64,000 bases of DNA from Sphingobacterium sp. CZ-2 (GCF_004526235.1 NZ_CP038159.1:2666001-2730000); one strand, 5' to 3'; shown: positions 18,584 through 25,813, counted from the first letter of the stretch. Made by a program: numbers and translations. The notes: generated by a model not told the origin, from the sequence alone.

Positions 18584-20212
18584 TTAGGCTGCAAGTCGAT
18601 GTTTTATACTTTTCAGCATGTTGATGGCTTGATTTATCGCAAATAGGGAGTTTTTGCCACCTGGTTTACCGATAAAAGCTTTGTCTTTCCACTTTTTTGC
18701 CCATTTTCTGAGGTTATGGGCAATGGCCATCAATCCGAACTCCACAGCGACTTTCTCCAGTCCTTTCATTGTGAACCGGGTAAACCTGTTGTTGCTTTTC
18801 ATCTGACCGAAAACAGCTTCCACTTCTATGGGTCGCTTGCTCCGATGGTACATTCCCTCTTCCGACAGCAGTCTTTCCCGGGCTTTATCCTTGAGCTTAT
18901 TGAGCCTGTGGTTCACTTCAATGAGCCGATCGCCTTTAGCTTTATGGCACCCACTGCGCATCGGGCAGCCCTCACATCGCCGAGCCTGGTAACAGCTGAC
19001 CTGGGCAGTGTATCCGTTGGCACTGACTCTGGTTGCATGACCGATAAAGCTGAGCTTCTGTCCTGCCGGACACACATAAAAGTCCTCCTGCTGGTTGTAA
19101 TATAGGTTCTGTACCGAAAAAGGATCCTGTTTATCCTTGCGCTTCTGTTCCATATGGAAGTAATTGTACTTCACAAAAGCGGTTATACCCTGTCCTTCCA
19201 TCAGCTCGTAGTTCTGCTCGCTACCATATCCGGCATCTGCGACGATGGATTCACTCTGTTTTCCGTAATGGGACTCAAAGCCTTCCAGGTGTTCGGGCAG
19301 GGTTGTGGTATCTGCGGCCGTTTGATGGATGCTATAATGGGTGATGAACTGCTCTTCGGTGCTGATCTGGGTATTGTAGGCCGGTTTAAGCTGGCCATTT
19401 TTCATGTGGTCCTCTTTCATCCGCATAAACACGGCATCGGTATCGGTCTTGCTATAACTATTGCGATCTCCCAGTACTTCCAGTTGCTCCTCATATTTCT
19501 CCAGTCGGGGCAGATAGTCGTCTTCAAGCTTCCTCAGCTGCCTATCGGTAGATCTATCCACTCCTTTGAGCTTGGCATTGATCGATTTGATCTTTTCCCT
19601 CAGCTGGGCACTATCGATGGCCTTGCTGACCTGCTGATCCCCTAATGAAGATTGGTCCCGGCTGATCTGTGCATCGATATCCGAAAGGACCGAAGCGATG
19701 TTCGCCTCCAGCTTTATCTTGTTCTTCTCGATCGATTTCTTCCAAACGAAGGTATAACGACCGGCGGCCGATTCGATCTTGGTACCATCTACATACTGGA
19801 CTTTCAGGCTGACATACTCCATATCATGCAGCATCCGAACGATACTGGCAAACAGCTCCTGTATCTGTCCCTTAAGACGCTTTCCCCTGAAATAATTGAT
19901 CGTACGGTAATCCGGTGTACTGTTGCCCGAAAGCCACATGAAATGGATGTTCTCGTGCAGGGCGCGCTCGATCTTGCGGCAAGAATAGATATTGCTCAGA
20001 TACGCGTAGAACAGTACCTTAATGAGCATCCTGGGATGGAAACTGGTCGTTCCCCCTCCTTTATACTGACGGATGATATGTTCCAGATCCAACTGGTCAA
20101 CAACCTGGCTCACCAACCGAACAGGATGGTTCAAGGGGATACGGTCTAAAATATTCTCAGGAAAAAGACTAGGACTATTGGATGGAAGCGCTTTGAATTG
20201 TATGTTTGCCAT
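18584..20212 (-). CDS. IS1182-family transposase
   Basis: A DDE transposase of 542 residues from the ATG at 20212 (MANIQFKALPSNSP). An in-frame TTG ten codons upstream is less likely. It has the N-terminal HPVRLVSQVVDQLDL domain and IYSCRKIERAL, then the DDE core with YVDGTKIES, DAGYGSEQNYELM and the late glutamate in RPIEVEAVFGQMK. A Cys-rich insertion (CEGCPMRSGCHKAKGD) is typical of this family. The frame is intact, so the element may still be active. Confidence 0.93.
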   Translation of the reverse strand: MANIQFKALPSNSPSLFPENILDRIPLNHPVRLVSQVVDQLDLEHIIRQYKGGGTTSFHPRMLIKVLFYAYLSNIYSCRKIERALHENIHFMWLSGNSTPDYRTINYFRGKRLKGQIQELFASIVRMLHDMEYVSLKVQYVDGTKIESAAGRYTFVWKKSIEKNKIKLEANIASVLSDIDAQISRDQSSLGDQQVSKAIDSAQLREKIKSINAKLKGVDRSTDRQLRKLEDDYLPRLEKYEEQLEVLGDRNSYSKTDTDAVFMRMKEDHMKNGQLKPAYNTQISTEEQFITHYSIHQTAADTTTLPEHLEGFESHYGKQSESIVADAGYGSEQNYELMEGQGITAFVKYNYFHMEQKRKDKQDPFSVQNLYYNQQEDFYVCPAGQKLSFIGHATRVSANGYTAQVSCYQARRCEGCPMRSGCHKAKGDRLIEVNHRLNKLKDKARERLLSEEGMYHRSKRPIEVEAVFGQMKSNNRFTRFTMKGLEKVAVEFGLMAIAHNLRKWAKKWKDKAFIGKPGGKNSLFAINQAINMLKSIKHRLAA

Positions 20213-20266
20213 ATTGTTTTTTGGTTGCACCTTAAGATACAAAATCTTGAGGACAAAAAACAGAAA

Positions 20267-20294
20267 AACCCCGCCATTTTTTAATGACGGGGTT
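20267..20294 (-). terminator. Read-through blocking hairpin upstream of the IS1182-like transposase
   Basis: The stem aaccccg/cggggtt plus catt/aatg, with one mismatch, folds around a short loop. On the minus strand it is followed by TTTTTCTGTTTTTT. It sits inside the right end of the IS, about 55 nt upstream of the transposase start, and would stop transcripts entering from the neighbouring IS110. A second small palindrome (tctcttttaagaga) lies beside it. Confidence 0.65.
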
Positions 20295-20392
20295 CTCTTT
20301 TAAGAGACCTTTTTAGATTCTGTGTTAATATACAAGTCAATTTTATCTTTTTTTTGTAATTTCGGGTTTTAGGCGGTCTATTGCCAGCCTGT

Positions 20393-20420
20393 TTAGGGTA
20401 GCCGTTTTTGGCCGCCCTAA
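20393..20420 (-). other. Hairpin at the 3' end of the IS110 transposase gene
   Basis: An 11-bp imperfect stem (ttagggcggcc side with cggctaccctaa side, one mismatch and one wobble) overlaps the transposase stop codon at 20417-20419. It lies in the right-end (3') part of the IS110 element and may be a transcript-end or transposon-end structure. Confidence 0.45.
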
Positions 20421-21457
20421 TTTGTATCTACTTTTTCGTTCTGATACTTTTGGAGATGGTATTGTGGATCATACCGCTGTTCGTTTTTATAAATTATAAA
20501 CATCAGCTCTAGAAGTTTCCTTTGCACAGCTACTGCTGCTTTCATTTTGATGCCATTTCTTGAAACAAGCCTTGTAAATGTATTAGAATAATGTTCATCA
20601 TGCCTTATGGCGGCCAATGCAGGTAAATGAAGGGATTTTCTCAGGTATCTGTTGCCCCGTTTGGATATGGTAGGTTTGCTCTGGATCGATGTTCCGGACT
20701 GTTTTTCCTTTATGTCCAGGCCGGCATAGCTTACCAGTTGCTTTTTATTTCGGATCATCTCAAATCCATTCGTTTCTGCCAATACTGTTACTGCTGTCAG
20801 CAGTCCAATTCCAGGGATTGTGGTCAGGTTATCTGTTTGTTTTTTGAGTAAGGAACTCTCCTTAACAATGAGCTTTAACTCGGTCATTATTTCCTTTTCC
20901 TGTCTTTGCAGTACTGCTATGCGTTCCTTTATCCGTCCTATAGAGTTTTCATTGGGTTCTGCCTCTGCCTGTTCTGCATGTAGCTGGTTCTTGACAGCAG
21001 TACGTTCCTGTACCAATTGGTCTCTCTCCCGGGTCAGCTGCTTCAAACGCTTATAGGTGGGGTCTGGCTTGCGCCACAACTCCAGGTTGCGCTCTAGGCC
21101 AAATAAGGTGATAGCTTCCGAGCAGGTACTATCCGTTATCGTCTTGATCTCTAAGGTACGGAAATAGTTGCTGATCTTGTTTGGCAGGACAATACTGATA
21201 TTGCACCCCTTGCTTTCCAGAAAATAGGCTAGCTTTTCGTGATAAACGCCTGTAGCCTCCATGACAAAATGAAGAGGACTATCCTCACAGGTATGGGTCT
21301 GTACCCATTCGTAAAGCTTTATCAAACCTTTATCCGAGTTTCGGAAATTACCATATTGGCACAGCTTTTTATCCAGATTGGAAAAGATCTTGCCAAAGCA
21401 TACGACCAGTTCCTTACTACCGACGTCAATGCCAACGACCTGCTTGAGTGTTTTCAT
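20417..21457 (-). CDS. IS110-family DEDD transposase
   Basis: An RNA-guided recombinase/transposase of 346 residues. The RuvC-like DEDD domain starts VVGIDVGSKEL (Asp11), with Glu67 in FVMEATGVYHEK and Asp109 in KTITDSTCSEA. The fourth acidic residue appears to be Glu114 rather than the canonical DxxD spacing. A coiled coil (about 130-205) follows, then the Transposase_20 domain with LTTIPGIGLLTAVTV and GTSIQSKPTISKRGNRYLRK. IS110 enzymes act with a structured non-coding RNA from the element; here the DNA upstream of the gene fits that role. The frame is intact. Confidence 0.93.
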   Translation of the reverse strand: MKTLKQVVGIDVGSKELVVCFGKIFSNLDKKLCQYGNFRNSDKGLIKLYEWVQTHTCEDSPLHFVMEATGVYHEKLAYFLESKGCNISIVLPNKISNYFRTLEIKTITDSTCSEAITLFGLERNLELWRKPDPTYKRLKQLTRERDQLVQERTAVKNQLHAEQAEAEPNENSIGRIKERIAVLQRQEKEIMTELKLIVKESSLLKKQTDNLTTIPGIGLLTAVTVLAETNGFEMIRNKKQLVSYAGLDIKEKQSGTSIQSKPTISKRGNRYLRKSLHLPALAAIRHDEHYSNTFTRLVSRNGIKMKAAVAVQRKLLELMFIIYKNEQRYDPQYHLQKYQNEKVDTN

Positions 21458-21499
21458 GTTAATTTTTTGATGTGAAACTGAAAAATCAATAGTGAAACT

Positions 21500-21660
21500 T
21501 CCCTTGGACTTGTCTCCTTATGGATATTCAAGCTGGACTGTAATTCCGCCTTACATTCTGTTCTGTCTTAGGAAGCGAAAAAGAGGAAGGCCATCTCTAA
21601 AAATCAGTATGCTAAAAAAGCTACTAAGACAGCCCTAGGCTCTCCCTCTTTTCACTAAAT
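21500..21660 (-). ncRNA. Candidate IS110 bridge RNA region
   Basis: This is the non-coding segment upstream of the IS110 transposase. On the minus strand, 21652-21638 pairs with 21592-21578 to form a roughly 14-bp stem with one bulge (AAAAGAGGGAGAGCC with GGCCTTCCTCTTTT). CTGTCTTAG (from 21632) is exactly complementary to CTAAGACAG (ending 21563), interleaved with the first stem. The position upstream of a DEDD/Transposase_20 gene matches where IS110-group elements encode their guide (bridge/seek) RNA. RNA ends and loop assignments are inferred. Confidence 0.5.
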
Positions 21661-21678
21661 ACAGCAAATCTATAAAAC

Positions 21679-21721
21679 AAAAAATGTCTCCTACATTTGC
21701 TTGACACAAACATAGGAGACA
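21679..21721 (-). terminator. Terminator of the DUF4342-like gene
   Basis: A perfect 9-bp stem, tgtctccta (21685-21693) with taggagaca (21713-21721). On the minus strand it is followed by six T and further T-rich sequence. It lies about 40 nt after the gene's stop and marks the outer limit of the IS110 insertion. Confidence 0.85.
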
Positions 21722-21762
21722 GCCTCTTTTTCCTTAATAATCTAAAAATTAGTGCGTGTCGA

Positions 21763-22089
21763 TTAATGAACTTCGATCGTCGTACCTTCCGATTTTTCTT
21801 CCGTTGGAGGAGTTACCGGTACTTCTGGGTTTTCTTCTGTTTCTGCTGCTTTATCGGTACGTTCAACAGTAATCTTACATTCTGTTAATAAGGCCGCAAT
21901 AGCGCCTACAGCTGCGAAGATAGGTGCTAAAACCACACCTATGACACCCAAGGTAACTGGGAAATTCATGATCTCTTTACCGTTTTTATCGGTAATCGTG
22001 ATTTTTGTAACATTGCCTTCTGCAATTAATTCTTTGATTCTTTTTAATAAGTTCTCGCCTGTTACGGTGAATGTTTCTTTAATTGACAT
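21763..22089 (-). CDS. DUF4342-like small membrane-associated protein
   Basis: 108 residues from the ATG at 22089 (MSIKETFTVTGENLLKRIKELI). The upstream in-frame extension to 22188 has no family support and runs through the promoter. The pattern TVTGENLLKRIKELIAEGNVTKI, then FPVTLGVIGVVLAPIFAAVGAIAALL and KITVER matches DUF4342. A basic helix-like N-terminus, a beta-strand pair with a hydrophobic segment and an acidic Pro/Glu-rich tail are visible. Biochemical function is unknown. It is divergent from the sulfur transporter genes. Confidence 0.8.
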   Translation of the reverse strand: MSIKETFTVTGENLLKRIKELIAEGNVTKITITDKNGKEIMNFPVTLGVIGVVLAPIFAAVGAIAALLTECKITVERTDKAAETEENPEVPVTPPTEEKSEGTTIEVH

Positions 22090-22142
22090 AACTTTATCGT
22101 TTTTATTGTTTAATCTATTTGCTTTCGCTTTTAATTTATATC

Positions 22143-22150
22143 CAAAAGTA
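22143..22150 (-). promoter_or_regulatory. -7 element of the DUF4342-like gene
   Basis: The minus strand reads TACTTTTG (TAnnTTTG), with a TTG 18 bp upstream as a possible -33 element, 54 nt before the ATG chosen at 22089. It supports that start over the longer frame. Confidence 0.55.
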
Positions 22151-22240
22151 CTTGAAGTTAAACAAAACCAAGCAGATAAATAGGTCAATCCACGTCATTT
22201 TTCGGTAATTGACTATAATTTATCGGTGAATATACTTTTC

Positions 22241-22284
22241 GTAACTTAGGTTACCGAACGGGGAGGAGGAAGTAGCTACCTTTG
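22241..22284 (+). promoter_or_regulatory. Crp/Fnr-type operator and -7 element of the sulfur transporter promoter
   Basis: GTAAC-ttag-GTTAC (22241-22254) is a perfect inverted repeat with a 4-bp spacer, the geometry of FNR-type sites. Its centre is 29.5 bp upstream of TACCTTTG (22277-22284), a Bacteroidota -7 element. No -33 TTG is seen at the usual place; the palindrome occupies that position, as expected for an activator-dependent promoter. The local Crp/Fnr protein is the obvious candidate regulator. Confidence 0.65.
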
Positions 22285-22303
22285 CGTAAAATATTTTAAA
22301 ACT

Positions 22304-22852
22304 ATGGAATTACTAATGGGGCCTTGGCCTTGGTATGTCGGAGGAGCGATCGTGGCTTTGGTCATGGTAGCCCTCGTTTTTTTAGGGAAGAGCTTCGGAT
22401 TCTCTTCCAATTTTCGAAATATCTGTTCCATGATTGGCGCAGGAAAAAGTTGTAGCTTTTTTGATTTCAATTGGAAATCACAACAATGGAACCTGCTGTT
22501 CTTAGTCGGTGCGGTGCTTGGCGGGTTTCTATCCGCACATTATCTATCCAATGATCAGATTCCTGCCATTTCAGATACTACCGTTACGCAATTGAGGGGT
22601 ATGGGCTTTGAAAGCGCAGGTACGGCCTATGCGCCAACTGAAATCTTTGGGGATTTATCGGTTAAGAACATCATTTTATTAGCAATAGGTGGTTTGTTGA
22701 TTGGTTTTGGAACCCGCTATGCCGGTGGTTGTACTTCGGGACATGCCATTTCCGGATTAAGCGACCTGCAATGGCCTTCTTTGGTTGCCGTGATGGGTTT
22801 CTTCATTGGCGGTTTGATCATGGTTCATGTTTTATTCCCTTTTATTTTTTAA
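22304..22852 (+). CDS. YeeE/YedE-family sulfur transporter, first half
   Basis: A half-size member of the YeeE/YedE (DUF395) family, whose full-length relatives import thiosulfate or other sulfur species. 182 residues with about five hydrophobic helices and the hallmark [11 protein letters not shown] motif (about 143-153). Its cysteine is thought to relay the sulfur substrate in the family. An extra Cys pair ([11 protein letters not shown]) lies near the N-terminus. It is followed after 3 nt by the second half. The substrate (thiosulfate, persulfide or sulfide) is inferred from the downstream persulfide dioxygenase. Confidence 0.88.
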   Translation: MELLMGPWPWYVGGAIVALVMVALVFLGKSFGFSSNFRNICSMIGAGKSCSFFDFNWKSQQWNLLFLVGAVLGGFLSAHYLSNDQIPAISDTTVTQLRGMGFESAGTAYAPTEIFGDLSVKNIILLAIGGLLIGFGTRYAGGCTSGHAISGLSDLQWPSLVAVMGFFIGGLIMVHVLFPFIF

Positions 22853-22855
22853 GCG

Positions 22856-23269
22856 ATGAGAAAATTGATATATATATTATTAGGTGTGGTATTTGGTATG
22901 GCGATGTATAAAGCCGAAGCTGCATCTTGGTTTAGAATCTATGAAATGTTCAATTTCCAATCCTTCCACATGTATGGTTTTATAGGTACTGCGCTGATAA
23001 TTGGTGTAATTGCCTTTCAGATCATCAAAAGGAATCAAAAGAAAGATGTGGATGGAAATGCCATCGTGATTCCTCCGAAAGCTAAATCCATCCCCAGATA
23101 CCTGATCGGTGGTATCTTATTCGGATTGGGTTGGGCATTGGTTGGTGCATGTCCGGGACCCATATTTGTTTTGATCGGTGCAGGTGTATATCCGATGATC
23201 ATTGTCGCTGTCTTTGCTGTATTGGGAACCTATATTTATGGAATGGTGAAAGATAAATTACCTCATTAA
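22856..23269 (+). CDS. YeeE/YedE-family sulfur transporter, second half (DUF6691-like)
   Basis: 137 residues, four hydrophobic segments. The motif GLGWALVGACPGPIF near 98-112 is the counterpart of the first half's GGCTSGH motif. The two adjacent ORFs should together form one YeeE/YedE-like channel in the inner membrane. It is separated from the preceding gene by 3 nt, so the two are translationally linked. The next gene has its own promoter-like region. Confidence 0.88.
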   Translation: MRKLIYILLGVVFGMAMYKAEAASWFRIYEMFNFQSFHMYGFIGTALIIGVIAFQIIKRNQKKDVDGNAIVIPPKAKSIPRYLIGGILFGLGWALVGACPGPIFVLIGAGVYPMIIVAVFAVLGTYIYGMVKDKLPH

Positions 23270-23279
23270 TATTTTGTCT

Positions 23280-23323
23280 GTAACATAAGTAACTAAGAAT
23301 CTTCCCAATTCAAATTAAATTTG
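23280..23323 (+). promoter_or_regulatory. Second Crp/Fnr-type operator and -7 element, ahead of the persulfide dioxygenase
   Basis: GTAAC-ataa-GTAAC (23280-23293) matches the site at 22241 in all but one half-site base. Its centre is again exactly 29.5 bp upstream of a TAnnTTTG element (TAAATTTG, 23316-23323). The -33 TTG is again absent. Identical spacing at two promoters of one sulfur island argues for a shared activator. Confidence 0.6.
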
Positions 23324-23351
23324 TATAATTAAAAATAATTAAGGAGAGTTT

Positions 23352-24734
23352 ATGTTTTTTCAACAAGTATATGACAAGACCCTTGCACAAGCAAGTTATT
23401 TTATTGGATGCCAAGCAAAGAATGAAGCCATTGTAATTGATGCCCAACGAGATGTGGATGTTTATCTGGAGATTGCCAAACAGAACAACATGAAAATCAC
23501 CCATATAGCTGAAACCCATATACATGCTGATTTTTTGGCCGGATCTCGCGAATTGGCTGCAGCAACCGGCGCTCAATTATACCTTTCTGATGAAGGTGGA
23601 GAAAATTGGCAATATGAATTTCCGCATGTTGGATTGAAAGAGGGTGATAAAATCACGGTAGGAAATCTTTCCTTGACAGTGATGCATACACCCGGCCACA
23701 CGCCAGAAAGCATCAGCTTTATATTACGTGATCATCCGGCTTCTGATGAGCCTGTCATGATTTTCACAGGTGACTTTGTGTTTGTCGGTGATATCGGTAG
23801 ACCTGACTTGTTGGAAGAGGCTGCAGGCTTGGTTGGAACAAAAGAAATCGGGGCAGAGCAGATGTTCAACTCCTTAAAACGCTTTGCAGAATTACCGGAT
23901 TATGTTCAGGTATGGCCAGGCCACGGGGCAGGATCTGCCTGTGGAAAAGCCTTGGGTTCCGTACCGAGTAGCACGGTGGGTTATGAAAAACTACGTAATT
24001 GGGCTTTTCAATATGGAGATGACTATGAAGGCTTCAAGAATTACCTGTTGAGTGATCAGCCAGAAGCACCTTATTACTTCGCCATGATGAAAAAATTAAA
24101 TAAGGTGAATAGGCCACTCTTGGTGGAAGTACCGGAACATCCAACCGTATCCCTAGAGGAAGCGCAGCAACATCAACCCGTTACCCTGATTGATACCCGA
24201 CATAAAAATGAATTTGCAAAGGGACATATCAAAGGGGCAATAAACATCCAAAACAATAAAGCATTAGCAAATTGGGCAGGCTGGATGATCGGCTATGATG
24301 AAAATTTGGTCATCATTGCAGATGAAGGAGCGCAGGAAGAAATTACACGGAAACTGATGCGAATTGGTTTGGATAATATCAAGGCATTTGTAACCGATCT
24401 AGCTGGCGAAGAATTAGTGCCAACTAAGCTGTTGGAGGCCGATGAAGTAGAATCCAAGAAAGATCAGGAAGATACCGTACTGCTGGATGTTCGGAGTAGA
24501 TCAGAATTCAAGAATGCACATATTCCAGGAGCGGAGCATCGTTTTATCGGAAGCTTAAGAAAACAATTGCCAAACGACCTGAAGGATAAGGATATCATTA
24601 TTCAATGCCAGTCAGGTGATCGAGCAACTATTGCATACTCCTATTTGGAGAAAAATGGGTTTGAAAACCTTTATAATTACGCCGGAAGTTTCCTGGATTG
24701 GAAAGCTAAAGGTAAAACAACGACCACAGCATAG
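23352..24734 (+). CDS. Persulfide dioxygenase-rhodanese fusion (MBL fold)
   Basis: Oxidises glutathione or low-molecular-weight persulfides to sulfite and moves sulfane sulfur by its rhodanese part. 460 residues. The metallo-beta-lactamase domain (1-240) has THIHADFLAGS, HTPGHTPES, TGDFVFVGDIGRPDL and WPGHGAGSACGK. DF replaces the DH of binuclear glyoxalase II, consistent with the mononuclear-iron ETHE1 type. Two rhodanese domains follow. The first (about 262-350) lacks the catalytic Cys (VIIADEGAQ); the second (about 365-455) has CQSGDRA. An AAGGAG Shine-Dalgarno-like sequence is 5 nt before the ATG. Confidence 0.93.
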   Translation: MFFQQVYDKTLAQASYFIGCQAKNEAIVIDAQRDVDVYLEIAKQNNMKITHIAETHIHADFLAGSRELAAATGAQLYLSDEGGENWQYEFPHVGLKEGDKITVGNLSLTVMHTPGHTPESISFILRDHPASDEPVMIFTGDFVFVGDIGRPDLLEEAAGLVGTKEIGAEQMFNSLKRFAELPDYVQVWPGHGAGSACGKALGSVPSSTVGYEKLRNWAFQYGDDYEGFKNYLLSDQPEAPYYFAMMKKLNKVNRPLLVEVPEHPTVSLEEAQQHQPVTLIDTRHKNEFAKGHIKGAINIQNNKALANWAGWMIGYDENLVIIADEGAQEEITRKLMRIGLDNIKAFVTDLAGEELVPTKLLEADEVESKKDQEDTVLLDVRSRSEFKNAHIPGAEHRFIGSLRKQLPNDLKDKDIIIQCQSGDRATIAYSYLEKNGFENLYNYAGSFLDWKAKGKTTTTA

Positions 24735-24740
24735 CATTTG

Positions 24741-25367
24741 ATGAACATCATTGAAAATGCCTATAGCGGAATTTTAGAGCCCGCCTTGATCGAAGAGATT
24801 GAGGCGGTTGCTTTGATTAAAGAGTTTGATGCAGGGGATATTATTGTCGATATCGGTCAATATATCCGGTCTATGCCCTTATTGTTGTCAGGCGCTATAA
24901 AAATTGTGCGCGAGGATGAAGAAAGGGGTGAAGTACTTTTGTATTACCTGGCACAAGGGGAAACCTGTACCATGTCCATTGCCTGCTGCATGGGAAATAA
25001 AAAAAGTGAAATCCGTGCACAGGCAGAAATGCCTACCACGGTAGCCATGATCCCCAACCATTTTCTCAACGAGTGGATGGTCAAATATAATTCCTGGCGA
25101 AATTTTATCCTCAACAGCTATTCTTCTCGCATGAATGAAATGTTGGGTGCCATAGATAATTTGGCATTTTCCAATATGGAAGAACGCATATTGAACTACC
25201 TCAAAGAAAAGGTGAAGCTTACGAATGATCGGATCTTGACTTTAACCCATCAGGAGATGGCTTCAGATCTGAACAGCTCTAGGGTTGTAATTTCTCGGAT
25301 CCTTAAAAAACTGGAGCATGAGGATAAAATTGTTCTTTTACGAAACGAAATCAGGGTATTGATTTAA
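24741..25367 (+). CDS. Crp/Fnr-family transcriptional regulator with a Cys cluster
   Basis: 208 residues from the ATG at 24741. An N-terminal cyclic-nucleotide-type sensory barrel is followed by a dimerisation helix and a C-terminal winged helix (THQEMASDLNSSRVVISRILKKLE). The sensor domain carries CTMSIACCMG (Cys76, Cys82, Cys83), which could sense sulfane sulfur or redox state. The arginine/serine set typical of cAMP binding is not apparent. It lies 6 nt after the persulfide dioxygenase, so it is probably cotranscribed, and it is the likely ligand of the two GTAAC-N4-GTwAC sites upstream. Confidence 0.9.
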   Translation: MNIIENAYSGILEPALIEEIEAVALIKEFDAGDIIVDIGQYIRSMPLLLSGAIKIVREDEERGEVLLYYLAQGETCTMSIACCMGNKKSEIRAQAEMPTTVAMIPNHFLNEWMVKYNSWRNFILNSYSSRMNEMLGAIDNLAFSNMEERILNYLKEKVKLTNDRILTLTHQEMASDLNSSRVVISRILKKLEHEDKIVLLRNEIRVLI

Positions 25368-25383
25368 TTCTTATCTTTGTCAT

Positions 25384-25782
25384 ATGCTGGAAACATTAAA
25401 CAAGTCAACATTACAGATCGGAATGCTAGCCAAGGTGCTGGGCATTTTTCTGGTCTTCGTATTGACGTCTTGTCCGTTGAAGGCTTCCATCAAACAAAGT
25501 TTCAGCCAAGAGCAGAGCATCGAAAACCGAAACAATAAATCGCTTCGATTTGAAAATTTGATGGAGCAGACCACACTGGAATGTAGTTCTTCCACAGAAC
25601 TCTTCAATGGATCGAAGATGCATCATGCGGAGGTTCAATTCCAACCAGCTTTAATCGCGTTAGGATTGGTATTCCTTTTCGCTTATTTCATGAACCCTCA
25701 TGAAAAAGTGGAATATGCATGGGATACAACCAAACTGAACCTCAACCCTTCCTTAATTCAACTCAATAGGTTGAATATTTAG
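25384..25782 (+). CDS. Small membrane protein of unknown function ahead of efflux genes
   Basis: 132 residues, with a hydrophobic N-terminal segment (MLAKVLGIFLVFVLTSC, possibly a signal or lipobox) and a second one, ALIALGLVFLFAYFMN, near the C-terminus. The central part is polar with a few Cys and His (TLECSSSTELFNGSKMHH), suggesting a metal- or redox-related periplasmic loop; this is only a hint. The start at 25384 is only 4 nt after a TAnnTTTG-like element (25372-25379), so the real start may be the Met at 25423. It precedes the TolC-RND operon by 80 nt. Confidence 0.6.
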   Translation: MLETLNKSTLQIGMLAKVLGIFLVFVLTSCPLKASIKQSFSQEQSIENRNNKSLRFENLMEQTTLECSSSTELFNGSKMHHAEVQFQPALIALGLVFLFAYFMNPHEKVEYAWDTTKLNLNPSLIQLNRLNI

Positions 25783-25793
25783 GCCTCTTTGCT

Positions 25794-25813
25794 TTAGGAT
25801 AATTTTATCCTAA
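25794..25813. promoter_or_regulatory. Perfect 20-bp palindrome upstream of the efflux operon
   Basis: TTAGGATAA (25794-25802) and TTATCCTAA (25805-25813) are exact complements separated by TT. It lies 50 nt before the TolC start. No T run follows, so a terminator is less likely than an operator for a dimeric repressor. The regulator is unknown. Confidence 0.5.

Larger units (their letters stand above)
18519..20317 (-). mobile_element. IS1182-family-like insertion sequence (about 1.8 kb)
   Basis: The candidate terminal inverted repeats are TCTAAAAAGG at 18519-18528 and its complement CCTTTTTAGA at 20308-20317. The similarity continues weakly inward (nnnCTT). The resulting length of about 1.8 kb fits the IS1182 family. 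One full-length transposase is enclosed, and terminator-like hairpins flank it at both ends, a common IS arrangement that blocks outside transcription. No target-site duplication could be confirmed, so the exact ends are provisional. Confidence 0.7.
20320..21684 (-). mobile_element. IS110-family insertion sequence (boundaries approximate)
   Basis: The element comprises the transposase, a short 3' region and about 200 nt of structured 5' non-coding DNA. It sits between the right end of the IS1182-like element and the terminator of the DUF4342-like gene. IS110 elements lack long terminal inverted repeats, so the edges cannot be fixed from one copy. The limits given are simply the flanking features. 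Confidence 0.6.

Noticed and set aside
20320..21684. Exact ends and core dinucleotide of the IS110 element
   Set aside because: Short shared strings such as TCTAT occur near both edges, but none is convincing without a second copy or an empty site.
25372..25379. TATCTTTG as a -7 promoter element for the gene at 25384
   Set aside because: It leaves almost no leader before the ATG at 25384. It is only kept as a hint that the real start may be at 25423.
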